IMG/VR virus record: IMGVR_UViG_3300036398_002903 | Coordinates: 1-26,140 of that record | Source of the DNA: a virus | Length of the DNA stretch: 26,140 bases | Reading direction: 5' to 3' (one strand) | Part shown: positions 14,701 to 22,508 of the stretch, piece after piece | How positions within the stretch are numbered: position 1 is the first letter of the stretch | Layout: every line of letters begins with the position of its first letter | Position numbers and translations under genes: made by a program | Notes under the pieces: generated by a model | The model's database searches: none | Told to the model about the DNA's origin: nothing | What the model saw: the letters and a program-made list of their open reading frames with translations, nothing else

Positions 14701-15735
14701 CACCGCAAGACGTACCGCAAAACGGTAATCCGCATGACGCACGACTTGCAAGATCGGGAAATTGCTGCCTGTTCCTCCCGGAGTCGACGACCTTTCCATG
14801 CAGACGAAGGAACCGCCGCTGAATTTGTGCCAGAAGGCAGCGGCAAATCCGACTGAAGCGTTGGAGATGTAGCCCGAGTCGTTTGGTGTGTCGCCAACGG
14901 TGCTCACAGCCCCCGACCAAGAACGACCACCGGTAGCAAAAGGACCAATGGCCGAGGTAGTCGTCGTCGGCACGTAAGGGCCGACACTGGCGGCAGCCTC
15001 GATCTGAGCGCCCCACACGAAGATGCCGCTCACGCCGTCGCCAAGGTAGATGGAATCGCCTGCCGTTGCGCCGCTGCTCGTGGCGATGAGCAGACGCACC
15101 GATGTTGCGGTATCCGACAAGCCTGTGATACTGATGCGGTACCAGCCGTTATACAAAGCCACTACAGAGCACGACCCCAACGTCCATGTGCCGTTGGAGG
15201 TGACGTATGCGATGGCTCCCGTCAGCAGGTTGACCGTGACGTCGATACGGTTGGTCGAAACCCCGGAGAAGAGATACGCACGGACAAAGTTGCGCCCATC
15301 GGGGCGAGCGTGGAAGCTGGCTGTGTAGGTTATCTGGGTGGCGGATTTCGAGACGGTCTGCAAAACGTAGTGAACGTTTGAGGTGGCGTCCTCGACCAGC
15401 TTGTCTGCGGTGAGATTGCCGTCTAAGGCCATCACCGCGTCAGGCGTCACCGAGGCGTTTGACTTGGTCCACTGTGCGTTGTCGAATTCCTGACTATAGA
15501 GCAGCAAATTGGTGGTTTGGACGGTTACCGTCTTTGAATTGGGGTTGAACACCGAAGCTACCGGCTCAGGCGGGGTGCTCCCGTTGAACCCTACGAGATG
15601 GCGATCCCGCCCCAGACGACCGAGAATCGTAGCCTCGTTTTGCAGCGTTGCCGTCGAAAGAGACCAGTCCGGGTAGTAGGCGAACATGTCGTTGTCCGCC
15701 ATGAAGCCTTGGTACGGGGTTCGCAGAATCCGCAT
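11704..15735 (-). CDS. Large tail hub/adhesin with carbohydrate-binding modules
   Basis: 1343 residues, several domains. Residues about 76-260 (NLLLYSQEFDNAQWTKSN ... WYRISITG ... IFVWGAQIEA) match the carbohydrate-binding-like module common in phage head and tail fibres. Residues about 270-450 look like a LamG/concanavalin-type sandwich (INGRLDSEHTGTV, WVIGGSIYN, MAFWRRSLG). The middle (about 460-1100) is a long beta-rich region that includes DLTNLDGQDFV, resembling tail-tip or hub proteins. The last 160 residues (HFFQVPCDGTWLL ... CASGDQLILRL) have a C1q/TNF-like jelly-roll pattern. It probably forms the tail tip and recognises host surface glycans. GAGAAG precedes the ATG. It follows the distal tail gene. 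Domain borders are approximate. Confidence 0.8.
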   Translation of the reverse strand: MRILRTPYQGFMADNDMFAYYPDWSLSTATLQNEATILGRLGRDRHLVGFNGSTPPEPVASVFNPNSKTVTVQTTNLLLYSQEFDNAQWTKSNASVTPDAVMALDGNLTADKLVEDATSNVHYVLQTVSKSATQITYTASFHARPDGRNFVRAYLFSGVSTNRIDVTVNLLTGAIAYVTSNGTWTLGSCSVVALYNGWYRISITGLSDTATSVRLLIATSSGATAGDSIYLGDGVSGIFVWGAQIEAAASVGPYVPTTTTSAIGPFATGGRSWSGAVSTVGDTPNDSGYISNASVGFAAAFWHKFSGGSFVCMERSSTPGGTGSNFPILQVVRHADYRFAVRLAVTSSSLASYVTTSPSTVGLFAFEVAPLESKIRLYINGRLDSEHTGTVNTVAGTNASTRWVIGGSIYNVSGGSYLSSAQDELKGISSEMAFWRRSLGTAKQRALYGGCVQPWDDNVLLASENYEVRTRVLIDDSTGVPQDLTNLDGQDFVDSVDRSLTVDDSTGTASVTLRRRRGRLVDLSPLGTVSDTPYLNLLALRRKVVIERAFVPSGWVIQGWEWEPIFEGAVDSWDLGDETVTLSCSDKSSALRDVFVLDGRAYNYASPNKSAEDAQDEIISDFEPRIPNGTSWTTIGYKNFGKLRVYSEAGTVTTPAFLGSSLMLRYNDVSSGPVIDALQAISDQIGFVTEFKYHEPWAGYRLTTYSPRRTKCIPHQTVQRIGPQDALVEFREPHGLSENMQVTISSSSITTLDRSYSVASVMDFYRATLRATTSSTIASGASIGPSPGTVTFQHNYQLDAAAIVDIAPVRSDISRIRNHAIVRFNRNESTATLSISSVAVASGRVSVTLNSDVTNLDPTGEGVAFTLEGGTGGSAALNGSYSGNVVGPRLVESDVAGTGAADGTYTTNLPLFSCVHLSFREIMSTASTSLAEYGYLPVAVYEGSNLAINTEAEAQRLANTLISDLSAPTAQFTFTSRVKPLELHDIVRLPEDLVRGRWNSEQTVAITGITEKYAAGECVATYEVRLTQPSRGTLWTERILICPERPAAAANYPVDLVDQSTRLALDKAVTFARQFNLIRRSPRRREMGLRNDQTMVWMSTASVGFIPNESNRVGVFRGERIAIDSMGDGTPLTPGVPHYMRFGEMDIFGNVSMITGMGSASTATVPTFVPRFADQTVGAVAAYTSGATRLFVASATWSTATLLTTDNGTDAAGRTYDDYGLYSTASHFFQVPCDGTWLLNHVSSWFGDPTKVGVSVAWYMLVGWLHLRSGATVGFHGENGIEGVGASTPWRLTASAAVTCASGDQLILRLRNASASGYDLINATDNTNGANHMLVSYVLGNQR

Positions 15736-15738
15736 GGA

Positions 15739-16650
15739 TCACTTCTCTTGCAGCATGATTGCCAACGACCTCGCATTGTACCGGAAAACACCATCAACCG
15801 TAACCGGCTTCACGTTGAAGGACTTGGTGAAGCCCTTGGCCACCATGGGTCCGTTCTCGCCTGCTCCGTTACAGGGCACGAAACGCCCCTGTAGAGCGTC
15901 GCCAGTCACCGTTACGAACGGCCGCCGCGCAAAGCCGGTGGACGCCAGCCCGAAGGCAACTGACGCTGCCGAAGCAAGCATGTCTTCGTTCCACGCGAAG
16001 CGATCGACACTAAAAGCCGCGTATTGTGCGGTCGCGGTCGCACCAGACGATGTCTCCCCTTGCAGGACCACTCCCAGATACCCGCTTGCCACGGAATGCG
16101 TCATAAAGGGCACAGAACCCACCGAGGCTCCGTTTACGTAGTACCGCACGGTACCGGCGTAGGACTTGGTTGCGAACGACCTCCAAGGACCGTCCCCGTT
16201 CGCAATGTGATACCCGTGAACCGTCCAGTCGCCCTCGGACCCGAACCGCAAAGTTGCCGTGGCGGTATCCCCCGGAAACAACCCCAATGAAAAGGCTTGG
16301 TTGCCCCACAAAGGACTAACGGTCGATCCAAAACCCGAAGCGGACGTCATCGAGTAGCCGGCGTCTGCCGAGGTACGGGTAAAGGTCGTAGTCACCCCTG
16401 TAGGTGTGGTGACCTGACGAGCGAATGACCAGCGATGGCCGTCACCGCGAACCCAGCCTTCCAAGGCGAGGGCGTCCTCCAGAGCAAGGGGCGGTGTCTC
16501 AAAGGACAAACTTCGCTTCTTGGCGTAGGTGAGTCCTTCAAGTTGCTCATCCAAAGCCCCTCGGCCATACGACTCGACGGAGTCGTCATCAAGCGAAAAC
16601 GAGTCGAGAATGGCCTCGATGGCATAGCCATCAATGCGAAGAAACGCCAT
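15739..16650 (-). CDS. Probable distal tail protein
   Basis: 303 residues from ATG 16650, which overlaps the tape-measure stop as TGATG and has GGAGG five bases upstream; an in-frame TTG at 16662 is less likely. The start MAFLRIDGYAIEAILDSFSL and the later KKRSLSFETPPLALEDALAL resemble the N-terminal tube-like domain of distal tail proteins. The middle is beta-rich (WTVHGYHIANGDGPWRSF). Location directly after the tape measure and before the hub/adhesin is the classic distal tail position. The assignment relies mainly on gene order. Confidence 0.7.
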   Translation of the reverse strand: MAFLRIDGYAIEAILDSFSLDDDSVESYGRGALDEQLEGLTYAKKRSLSFETPPLALEDALALEGWVRGDGHRWSFARQVTTPTGVTTTFTRTSADAGYSMTSASGFGSTVSPLWGNQAFSLGLFPGDTATATLRFGSEGDWTVHGYHIANGDGPWRSFATKSYAGTVRYYVNGASVGSVPFMTHSVASGYLGVVLQGETSSGATATAQYAAFSVDRFAWNEDMLASAASVAFGLASTGFARRPFVTVTGDALQGRFVPCNGAGENGPMVAKGFTKSFNVKPVTVDGVFRYNARSLAIMLQEK

Positions 16651-19115
16651 CAGGTCCTCCAACGACCGTTTGCAAAGCCATCAACCGAACGCTCTCCGAT
16701 GCCTGTTCGGATACCCGTTCCTCGCCATTTCGTTTCAGCGTTCTGTGTAGCGTAGATGGCTCCTGCTACCTTGTAGCTTTGTGGCAGATTGCGGAACTCT
16801 CGGGTGAAGTCACGCAGAGCCTGAGTGTTTTCGTCCAAAGCCGAGGTGTTCGCGTCGATGGGATCATCACCTCCGCTAGAAGGAGGTCTGAAGTCGTCCC
16901 TGTCGAGGTACTTGCCGAAGCCTTTGAGGCCAAACACGTCGCGAGCAATCTTCACAATCATATTGTTGAAGCTGATCGCACCCCCGAGCATCGTATCAAT
17001 AAACCACATGAACCCGGCATTGAGATTACCGACAACCACGTTCAAATCGAAGAACAAACCGAAGAGATTCAACCCCGACGTGGCAATGGCAGAAATGAAC
17101 CACACGAGCATCTCAATAAACGGGGAGAGGCCAACGACCACCGTAGAGACAGCGGAAACAATGCCAGACACAACCCCTATGACAAGGGTCACGATATTCA
17201 CAAGGGGACGCAGAGCCGCGCCAACCAACACACCGACAGCGGCGAGCAAATCCTGCAAGGCGGTGCCCAGCATAGGCAAACCAGACAAAATTTCACCCAG
17301 AGCCAACCGCACGAGTTGCTCAAGGCCCACCATGATGCTACCAAGAAGATCCGTAACAGGCTTCAAACCATCAATGATGTTGAAAAGCAGCCCAGCAAGA
17401 GCCCCCAAAGCCGCTCCCAACGGACCCGCCACTGCCCCCGCAGTCGCACCCGACATGACGCCGGACAGAGCAGAGGTAATGCCTTCTGTAATACCTCCTG
17501 ACATCTGTCCGATTGCTCCCGCAATAGGCCCCACAAGACCTTGACCGGAACCAATGGCGGTGACTGCATCGCCAACCGGACGGTTGAACTCGATCATGTC
17601 TTTCAAGACTTGCTTCTGCACTTCCTCCCAATCCTTCAGCCATTTCTTCATGATCTGGTCGTGGCGCGAAATGCCGTTGTCGAATTGAACAACACTACTA
17701 CTGAAAGGTGCCGCCAATGCCCGCCCCTCAGCAACGAAATCCTTTTCCTCCGTGGCGGCTAACCATTTATCAAAGGCCGCTTCTGCACTGTGCAAATCGG
17801 AAGAGGTAATACCTTGCTTCCGATCAGATTTCGGGGTGGGACCGGTAACCTTTTGAACTACTCTCGGCAATACCCCAAGGGCCGAGGCAGTTTCCTTGAT
17901 GGCTTCAATCAATCCGGCGAGAGCGCCTTCGCCGGATTTGCGCATGGCGTCCAAGGTCTCTTTTGACATAGCAGACACATCAGCGAGAATCTTCTCCCGA
18001 TCATAGAAGAGGTCGTCTCCTGTGGCCTTTCGGAAAGACTTGAGCAAGCTGGTGAGTTGGTCTTCCTGCTCGGTCTTTTTATCCATAGCCGCAAATTCGG
18101 ATTTGAGTACCAAAGCGTCGGCTTCTTTGCGAACATTAGCAATGGTCTCATCCATCCACTTGCGCCAAATAGAAGACCCTCCCACCTTCAACGCGCCAGC
18201 CAAGCCCTCAACAAGGCGCAAACCGAGGTATTCGCCCAGCGACCCCCAGTCTTGTGATTGCAGCAGCGTCTTTACGTCATCGAAAAACGACGTCAGACCG
18301 GGCAGAAATTCACTCAGAACTTTAGCCAAGCCGACCTTGAGAGTGTCGATTGTGTTCTGCATCGACGCATCGAAACGAGCGAACGACTCAGCCGTGCGAT
18401 CAGTCGTGTTCGCGTACTCATCCAAGGTGCCTTGCGACTGACGAGCGACTTCCTCAACGAATGCGAGTTGCTTTTCTTCAGCCGACAGAGCCTCGACAGT
18501 CTTGTTCACCTTGGCGGCGTAGGTCTCGTTGGCCTGACCGACCGAGACAATGATGCCGAGGTTATCGAGCAGCAGCCGGGACGACCGAGCCGTACCGACG
18601 ATGATCGAGTTGAACATGTAGTCGAAGGATTGCCCGGTCTTGAGGGCTGAAGCCTCCGCGACCATGACAAGTTGCTTGAACGTCTTCTCGTTGATTCCCA
18701 TTGAGTCGGCCAAATTGGCCTTCTTCATGAGTTCCGCGTCGGACACCATTCCGTTGGTGGCCTTACGGTATTCTTCGATTGACTTGCCGGCGTTCTTGAA
18801 GAACTGCTCGGCAGCCATGATTTTAGAGCCTTCCGAGGCTGCGGAATACGCCTTGGTGATGCTGCCGGCCAAAGTATCGAAAATAGTATTCGTTACCTTG
18901 ATGTCACGCGACAACCGGGTCATTGAGTCGCGGAAAGAGTTCGTCTTGCTGGACGCCTCTTCAAGATGCTTGGTCACCACCTTGACGCGGGAGCCGATTT
19001 CCTCGCCGGCCTTGTTGAACCTCTTGATGACCTCGATCGAGCCGTTCATGGCCCCATCGAACTTCTTGGTGTCGGCTACGAGTTGAGTGACGATCTGGTC
19101 GGTATTCGTAGCCAT
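16650..19115 (-). CDS. Tail tape-measure protein
   Basis: 821 residues. The N-terminal half is helical and polar, with repeated Lys/Glu/Ser heptad-like stretches. Around residues 515-740 there are several long hydrophobic Gly/Ala-rich segments (for example GAVAGPLGAALGALAGLLFN and VNIVTLVIGVVSGIVSAVST), as in tape-measure proteins that insert in the membrane during DNA ejection. The C-terminus is polar. By the usual relation of about 1.5 angstrom per residue, the tail would be roughly 120 nm long. It starts at ATG 19115, five bases after the end of the frameshifted chaperone. Confidence 0.92.
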   Translation of the reverse strand: MATNTDQIVTQLVADTKKFDGAMNGSIEVIKRFNKAGEEIGSRVKVVTKHLEEASSKTNSFRDSMTRLSRDIKVTNTIFDTLAGSITKAYSAASEGSKIMAAEQFFKNAGKSIEEYRKATNGMVSDAELMKKANLADSMGINEKTFKQLVMVAEASALKTGQSFDYMFNSIIVGTARSSRLLLDNLGIIVSVGQANETYAAKVNKTVEALSAEEKQLAFVEEVARQSQGTLDEYANTTDRTAESFARFDASMQNTIDTLKVGLAKVLSEFLPGLTSFFDDVKTLLQSQDWGSLGEYLGLRLVEGLAGALKVGGSSIWRKWMDETIANVRKEADALVLKSEFAAMDKKTEQEDQLTSLLKSFRKATGDDLFYDREKILADVSAMSKETLDAMRKSGEGALAGLIEAIKETASALGVLPRVVQKVTGPTPKSDRKQGITSSDLHSAEAAFDKWLAATEEKDFVAEGRALAAPFSSSVVQFDNGISRHDQIMKKWLKDWEEVQKQVLKDMIEFNRPVGDAVTAIGSGQGLVGPIAGAIGQMSGGITEGITSALSGVMSGATAGAVAGPLGAALGALAGLLFNIIDGLKPVTDLLGSIMVGLEQLVRLALGEILSGLPMLGTALQDLLAAVGVLVGAALRPLVNIVTLVIGVVSGIVSAVSTVVVGLSPFIEMLVWFISAIATSGLNLFGLFFDLNVVVGNLNAGFMWFIDTMLGGAISFNNMIVKIARDVFGLKGFGKYLDRDDFRPPSSGGDDPIDANTSALDENTQALRDFTREFRNLPQSYKVAGAIYATQNAETKWRGTGIRTGIGERSVDGFANGRWRT

Positions 19116-19119
19116 CCGG

Positions 19120-19646
19120 TCACCTCAACGAACGGCGTTCGCGGTTAGAACCGCCCGCGCCTTTCTTGTTGCGCAGCTTGATCCACTCAAGCCAGAGGTA
19201 AAACTCCTCTACAGACATGGATCGTACCACGTCCAACGTCACGCCAAGGTGGTCAGCGACCAAGAGATGCGCTTGAGTCTCTCGGTCGCTTTTCAGTTTT
19301 TTGCGGCGGCCTTGGCCTCACCCATCAGGGACATCAACGCCGTCACCACGGGGTCGATGAAGCTGCCCTGCGCTGGCAGGTCAAGCAGCACGGCTTCATC
19401 CGCTTGGTCGAAGATGGGCTTTCCATCAGCCGGGTCATAAGCGCACTGAATGACGATCTGAGCCATGACTCGGGCCTGCGCAGCAGCATCCCCATCACTG
19501 GCCTTGGAGAACATCGTCGCCTGTGCCAAAGTCGGCGAGCGGACCTCAACGGTCAGGACTTCCTCGCCGTCGCGAATCTCCACGACGGTGCGGCGAATGG
19601 CTTTTGAGGACTGATCAATGAGACGCTGGCGCAGAGTGGTAGTCAT
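19120..19646 (-). CDS. Tail assembly chaperone, -1 frameshift product (gpGT-like)
   Basis: Produced when ribosomes translating the 117-residue chaperone slip back one base at A_AAA_AAC (19302-19296), one codon before the normal TGA. The fusion would have 175 residues. The added tail reads LKSDRETQAHLLVADHLG, then MSVEEFYLWLEWIKLR, and ends at TGA 19122-19120, just before the tape-measure ATG. The SVEEFYLWLEWIKLR helix is typical of the T part of phage G/GT chaperones. By analogy with lambda, the G domain binds tape measure and the T domain recruits tail-tube subunits. An independent start at ATG 19218 is possible but has no ribosome site. Confidence 0.88.
19255..19302 (-). promoter_or_regulatory. 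Programmed -1 ribosomal frameshift signal
   Basis: The slippery heptamer A_AAA_AAC (19302-19296) is in the zero frame. Five bases later (19290-19278) begins a 13-bp stem, closed by 19267-19255, with one G-U wobble and a 10-base loop (19277-19268). The zero-frame stop lies in the spacer. This is the standard heptamer, spacer and stem arrangement for -1 frameshifting. The loop has a five-base complement (UCAAG/CUUGG) just downstream, so a weak pseudoknot is possible. Confidence 0.9.
19293..19646 (-). CDS. Tail assembly chaperone, zero-frame product (gpG-like)
   Basis: 117 residues (start MTTTLRQRLIDQSSKAIRRT). It is a helical, acidic protein located between tail-tube and tape-measure genes, the invariant place for this chaperone in siphoviruses. 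Its last two codons AAA AAC form the end of the slippery heptamer, and its TGA follows immediately. Sequence similarity across this family is generally low, so the call rests on position, size and the frameshift signal, which together are convincing. Confidence 0.85.
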   Translation of the reverse strand: MTTTLRQRLIDQSSKAIRRTVVEIRDGEEVLTVEVRSPTLAQATMFSKASDGDAAAQARVMAQIVIQCAYDPADGKPIFDQADEAVLLDLPAQGSFIDPVVTALMSLMGEAKAAAKN

Positions 19647-19658
19647 GCGCGAAGAATA

Positions 19659-20315
19659 TCACAGAGTCCGCTCGGAGTAGCCGGCAATCCGTCCAGTGCG
19701 GTCGTCACGCGATGCCGACAAAACCCACTCCACCGTCGCCTCGACCAGACCATCAACAGAAGTCGACCGTTCGATCGAAGTGATCTTGCCGATCCCGCGA
19801 AACAAAGGGCTGAAACCAGAGTTGACTTCGACGAACACATCCGAGCCCGTAGCACTCAGCGTGGCCAATCGCGCCATATCGTTCGGATTCAGCAGCATGT
19901 CCAAGGACAGGCTGGCATCAGCCAAACCAGAGATGCGTCGGCGAAACGGGCTGGTCGACGTGTAGACAGTGGTATCGAGCAACTCGCTGGATTCGGTCAG
20001 CGAATGGCCTTTGACTTCGCTGACGAACTCAGAAGCCGTCGTAAGCGGAATGAACGTGCCGGTCAGGGTCGGAGCCGCTGCCAAAGGCGAAGTCACGGTG
20101 AACTGGCCGAACAGGAAGTCAAACGCCGTGACACTCGTGTAGGCCAATGTCGCACCCGACACAGTGATGTGCCAAGGAAACGACGGGTCAATGCAACGGC
20201 GAGCCGCCGACGTCACTTGAAAAGACGTCGACGACAGGGTCGTACAAGCCTCTGCCGTCATGGTCGTGGGGATACCACCTCGGCGAATAGCGCACTGAAA
20301 GCCTGCACGAGCCAT
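19659..20315 (-). CDS. Second tail-tube-like protein (paralogue)
   Basis: 218 residues; ATG 20315 with CGGAGG upstream. The C-terminal half shares an ordered motif set with the neighbouring 141-residue protein: a Leu-Asp-x-Thr segment, RRRI at 125-128 followed by GLAD and alternating Ser/Leu, and IERSTSVDG at 181-189. That marks the two as duplicates. The N-terminal 100 residues have no counterpart and may be an added surface domain. As the gene is directly upstream of the chaperone, it is probably a tail-tube or tail-decorating subunit; either this or the neighbour is the main tube protein. Confidence 0.7.
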   Translation of the reverse strand: MARAGFQCAIRRGGIPTTMTAEACTTLSSTSFQVTSAARRCIDPSFPWHITVSGATLAYTSVTAFDFLFGQFTVTSPLAAAPTLTGTFIPLTTASEFVSEVKGHSLTESSELLDTTVYTSTSPFRRRISGLADASLSLDMLLNPNDMARLATLSATGSDVFVEVNSGFSPLFRGIGKITSIERSTSVDGLVEATVEWVLSASRDDRTGRIAGYSERTL

Positions 20316-20341
20316 GTAACCTCCGCGTCCGTGTCAGCCGA

Positions 20342-20767
20342 TCAGATGCCCGAGCCAATGACGATCGGGTCGACGGAGCCCTCGTGCTGAAGGCTGATGC
20401 TAACCTCGACCTTACCATCGACCGAAGCCGAACGCTCAAGGGACTCGACCAGCATCGAGACGGCCAGACCGTGCGTGGCACCAGACACGACAACCGTCTG
20501 ACGGAGGATGACCGGCAAGCCGTTGGTGTAGCAGTGCTTGAGATGGGCGTAAGCCGTGTCGGCGATCTCAAGGTCACCGTCGATGCTGGCCGAAAGGTCG
20601 CGCAGACCCATGATCCGGCGTCGCAGGTTGGAATCACGGAAGTCGGTGACGTCCAGTGCTTCGCGACCGTCAGACAGATCGACCGAGATTGCGCCATCCA
20701 ACTCGGCATAGGTCGACGACGCACCAGTCGCAATCGAAACGGTAAGGTCAAAGCCAGCAATCGCCAA
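20342..20767 (-). CDS. Major tail-tube-like protein
   Basis: 141 residues. The compact beta-rich pattern (LDVTDFRDSNLRRRIMGLRD, then MLVESLERSASVDGKVEVSI) fits tail-tube proteins of long-tailed phages, and the place between tail terminator and chaperone agrees. The only in-frame start before the conserved part is TTG 20767, with AGAGGT five bases upstream, so an uncommon start codon is likely used. It shares RRRI and ERSxSVDG motifs with the next gene. The size is short for some tube families but within their range. Confidence 0.72.
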   Translation of the reverse strand: MAIAGFDLTVSIATGASSTYAELDGAISVDLSDGREALDVTDFRDSNLRRRIMGLRDLSASIDGDLEIADTAYAHLKHCYTNGLPVILRQTVVVSGATHGLAVSMLVESLERSASVDGKVEVSISLQHEGSVDPIVIGSGI

Positions 20768-20795
20768 GGTACACCTCTAGTTGGTGGAACGGTTT

Positions 20796-20801
20796 ATGAT
20801 A
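20796..20801 (-). promoter_or_regulatory. Candidate extended -10 promoter before tail-tube genes
   Basis: The 39-base gap before the TTG-started tube gene contains TGCTATCAT on the minus strand, an extended -10 (TG, one base, TATCAT at 20801-20796). No convincing -35 is visible. A separate promoter would suit an abundant tail-tube protein, but the evidence is one short motif. Confidence 0.28.
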
Positions 20802-20806
20802 GCACG

Positions 20807-21241
20807 TCACCCAGCCGTGTAGTGTTCAAGCCGAACAGTCACAGCAAATTCAGGGCACTCCTGATCGTCTTCGCCGATGAAAGTGGGGCCTGACTGCAAC
20901 GGCTCGATGCGGACATAAGCCCGAGAGCCGGTAGAAATCGACCCCGGAGAGGTGCGGTTTAGCGCCGCCCACACAGCATCAGCCCGTTCCTTTATGCGGA
21001 GGTAGGACCCGTTCGGTCCACGCATTCGGATCTGCACGTCGACTCTGTGGTAGGTCTGGTTCCGCGCATCCAAAAAGCCGTTCGGCTGGGGGCCACCGTA
21101 CTCCTGAATGACGACAGCTTCAATCGGGAACGGTGCCTTTCCGGGACGCATCGGACCGACGAACGTGAACGACGTCGAACACCCGGACCGGGCAAAACCC
21201 GGACCGGTAAGATAGCTTCGGACGTCAAGTTCTACGCTCAT
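20807..21241 (-). CDS. Probable tail terminator/completion protein
   Basis: 144 residues starting MSVELDVRSYLTGPGFARSG. The region PFPIEAVVIQEYGGP...RVDVQIRMRG...ERADAVWAAL resembles phage minor capsid or tail terminator proteins, which cap the tail before it joins the head. It overlaps the gp10-like gene by ATGA and precedes the tube genes, the standard place for the terminator. No catalytic motif. The call depends on gene order plus general fold-like pattern. Confidence 0.65.
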   Translation of the reverse strand: MSVELDVRSYLTGPGFARSGCSTSFTFVGPMRPGKAPFPIEAVVIQEYGGPQPNGFLDARNQTYHRVDVQIRMRGPNGSYLRIKERADAVWAALNRTSPGSISTGSRAYVRIEPLQSGPTFIGEDDQECPEFAVTVRLEHYTAG

Positions 21242-21690
21242 CGGCCTTTGATACTCCCCCGCATGGCGGGCAGGCGTCCAGTACGCAGGAAGTAGTTTAT
21301 CGCTTCCTTGATGACTTCTTGGTTCTGCTTGAGTCGGTCATTCACAGCCGTCTCCAAGAACTTGGCCTGACCTTGCGAGGCCCGACCTCGATTCTTCGTT
21401 TTGCTATACAGACCGGGGTGACTGTACGACGTATTTTCGTGCTGTGCAGCAATGTAGGGAATACCGTAATAGCCGATCTCGACCAACACCGAGAGCATAC
21501 TGATTTTCGGAAACTCCACAAAGGCGGATTTTTCCAAGTCGCCGTGTTCGTAGGGAGCGCGGGTCTTGGACAGAGCCATCGTCTGCTGCCCTGCGTTGAA
21601 TTCGCCTACGGCAGCCGCGTCGAGGAACTGCTTCGGGTATTTCCGAAACTTGCTGATGATTTCGTTCGATCCTTTGATGATGACTTTCAC
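21238..21690 (-). CDS. HK97 gp10-like / minor capsid-tail component
   Basis: 150 residues. The basic N-terminal helix (MKVIIKGSNEIISKFRKYPK), the RAPYEHGDLEKSAFVE segment and the YGIPYIAAQHENTSYSHPG segment (a Tyr-Ala-x-x-x-His pattern) are characteristic of the HK97 gp10-like group of head-tail joining proteins. GTG 21690 overlaps the upstream stop (GTGA), with GAGGTG before it. It should act at the neck or tail completion step. Confidence 0.75.
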   Translation of the reverse strand: MKVIIKGSNEIISKFRKYPKQFLDAAAVGEFNAGQQTMALSKTRAPYEHGDLEKSAFVEFPKISMLSVLVEIGYYGIPYIAAQHENTSYSHPGLYSKTKNRGRASQGQAKFLETAVNDRLKQNQEVIKEAINYFLRTGRLPAMRGSIKGR

Positions 21691-22022
21691 AGCATCACCT
21701 CGATGTGATCGAGATTGGCATTCTCATCGTAGCAATACTGCACGTTCTTGGGTCTGCGCGGCTGGTCAGGTACTCCCGGCAAATAGAACCACGCCGACCG
21801 GCAAGCGGCCTCTGCCAATGGAAACGTCTCGTCGAGGATTAGCATGTGCTTGGTTCGCTCGTCGATGGAATCCGAACCCACGGGAACCTCGCGGTAGTAG
21901 GGCTCCACGCGACCAAAACAAGTAGCCGTCGACCCGGCTTGGCCCTGCCCGGAAAAATCCAGAGAAGCCACACTGGCGTAGCTGACGACATGCCTGAGTT
22001 GTGCCTTCAACACGGGGTCCAT
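21687..22022 (-). CDS. Probable head-tail closure protein
   Basis: 111 residues, ATG 22022 with GAGAG upstream. The order connector, this gene, gp10-like, tail terminator matches the head-closure (stopper) slot of siphoviruses. The sequence has beta-type segments (ATCFGRVEPYYREVPVG and TKHMLILDETFPLAEAACRS), and the C-terminal part could fit the small beta-barrel of head-closure proteins. Similarity is not strong enough to name a family. Confidence 0.6.
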   Translation of the reverse strand: MDPVLKAQLRHVVSYASVASLDFSGQGQAGSTATCFGRVEPYYREVPVGSDSIDERTKHMLILDETFPLAEAACRSAWFYLPGVPDQPRRPKNVQYCYDENANLDHIEVML

Positions 22023-22025
22023 AGG

Positions 22026-22508
22026 TCACTCTCTAAAATAGGTAGCCGGATCGTCCGCCACTTCGGGGAAGTCGTCTTGACCAACCGACGCAGGAGGCAA
22101 CACGTTATCCGCGTTGTCACGGAGGTTCTCATTCGCCGTCTCGGAGATACCGCCCGCGTAACCGGTGGCCAACAGGCTGCCGGCACCTTCACCACCGGGC
22201 GTAGAGCCGGGACCGACTGCACGAAGCCGCTTGGCGAGGTCAGAGTAGTGCTTATGCCGAGCAGCAGCCGAGATGCGCAGCAGCGAGTTTTCGGTGTTCA
22301 CCTGAAAGGCGTACTTGGCCGAAAGGAGATCAGCGCAATCGGCTGCCGCATAATTGACGACCGGCTGGGCAGACAAGACGAAGTAGATTTCTTCGTCTTG
22401 AAGTTGCTGCCGTGTGGTGTCTGTATCGCCGACGATGAGCCGTACTTTCATCAGCGAAGCCACCGTCGCTGCCGACGTCAACAACTGTGGGATGTAGGTC
22501 CATGTCAT
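22026..22508 (-). CDS. Head-tail connector (gp6-like adaptor)
   Basis: 160 residues. The segment VRLIVGDTDTTRQQLQDEEI, followed by a helix with ADLLSAKYAF, is the typical pattern of phage head-tail adaptor proteins that bind under the portal. The C-terminal 50 residues are Gly/Ala/Asn-rich and probably flexible. Its ATG overlaps the preceding gene's stop (ATGA), and GGGAG is upstream. It begins the neck module and implies that portal and capsid genes lie to the right. Confidence 0.8.
   Translation of the reverse strand: MTWTYIPQLLTSAATVASLMKVRLIVGDTDTTRQQLQDEEIYFVLSAQPVVNYAAADCADLLSAKYAFQVNTENSLLRISAAARHKHYSDLAKRLRAVGPGSTPGGEGAGSLLATGYAGGISETANENLRDNADNVLPPASVGQDDFPEVADDPATYFRE

Noticed and set aside
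19120-19218. Independent small gene starting at ATG 19218
   Set aside because: No ribosome site before the ATG, and the frameshift signal explains the open frame better.
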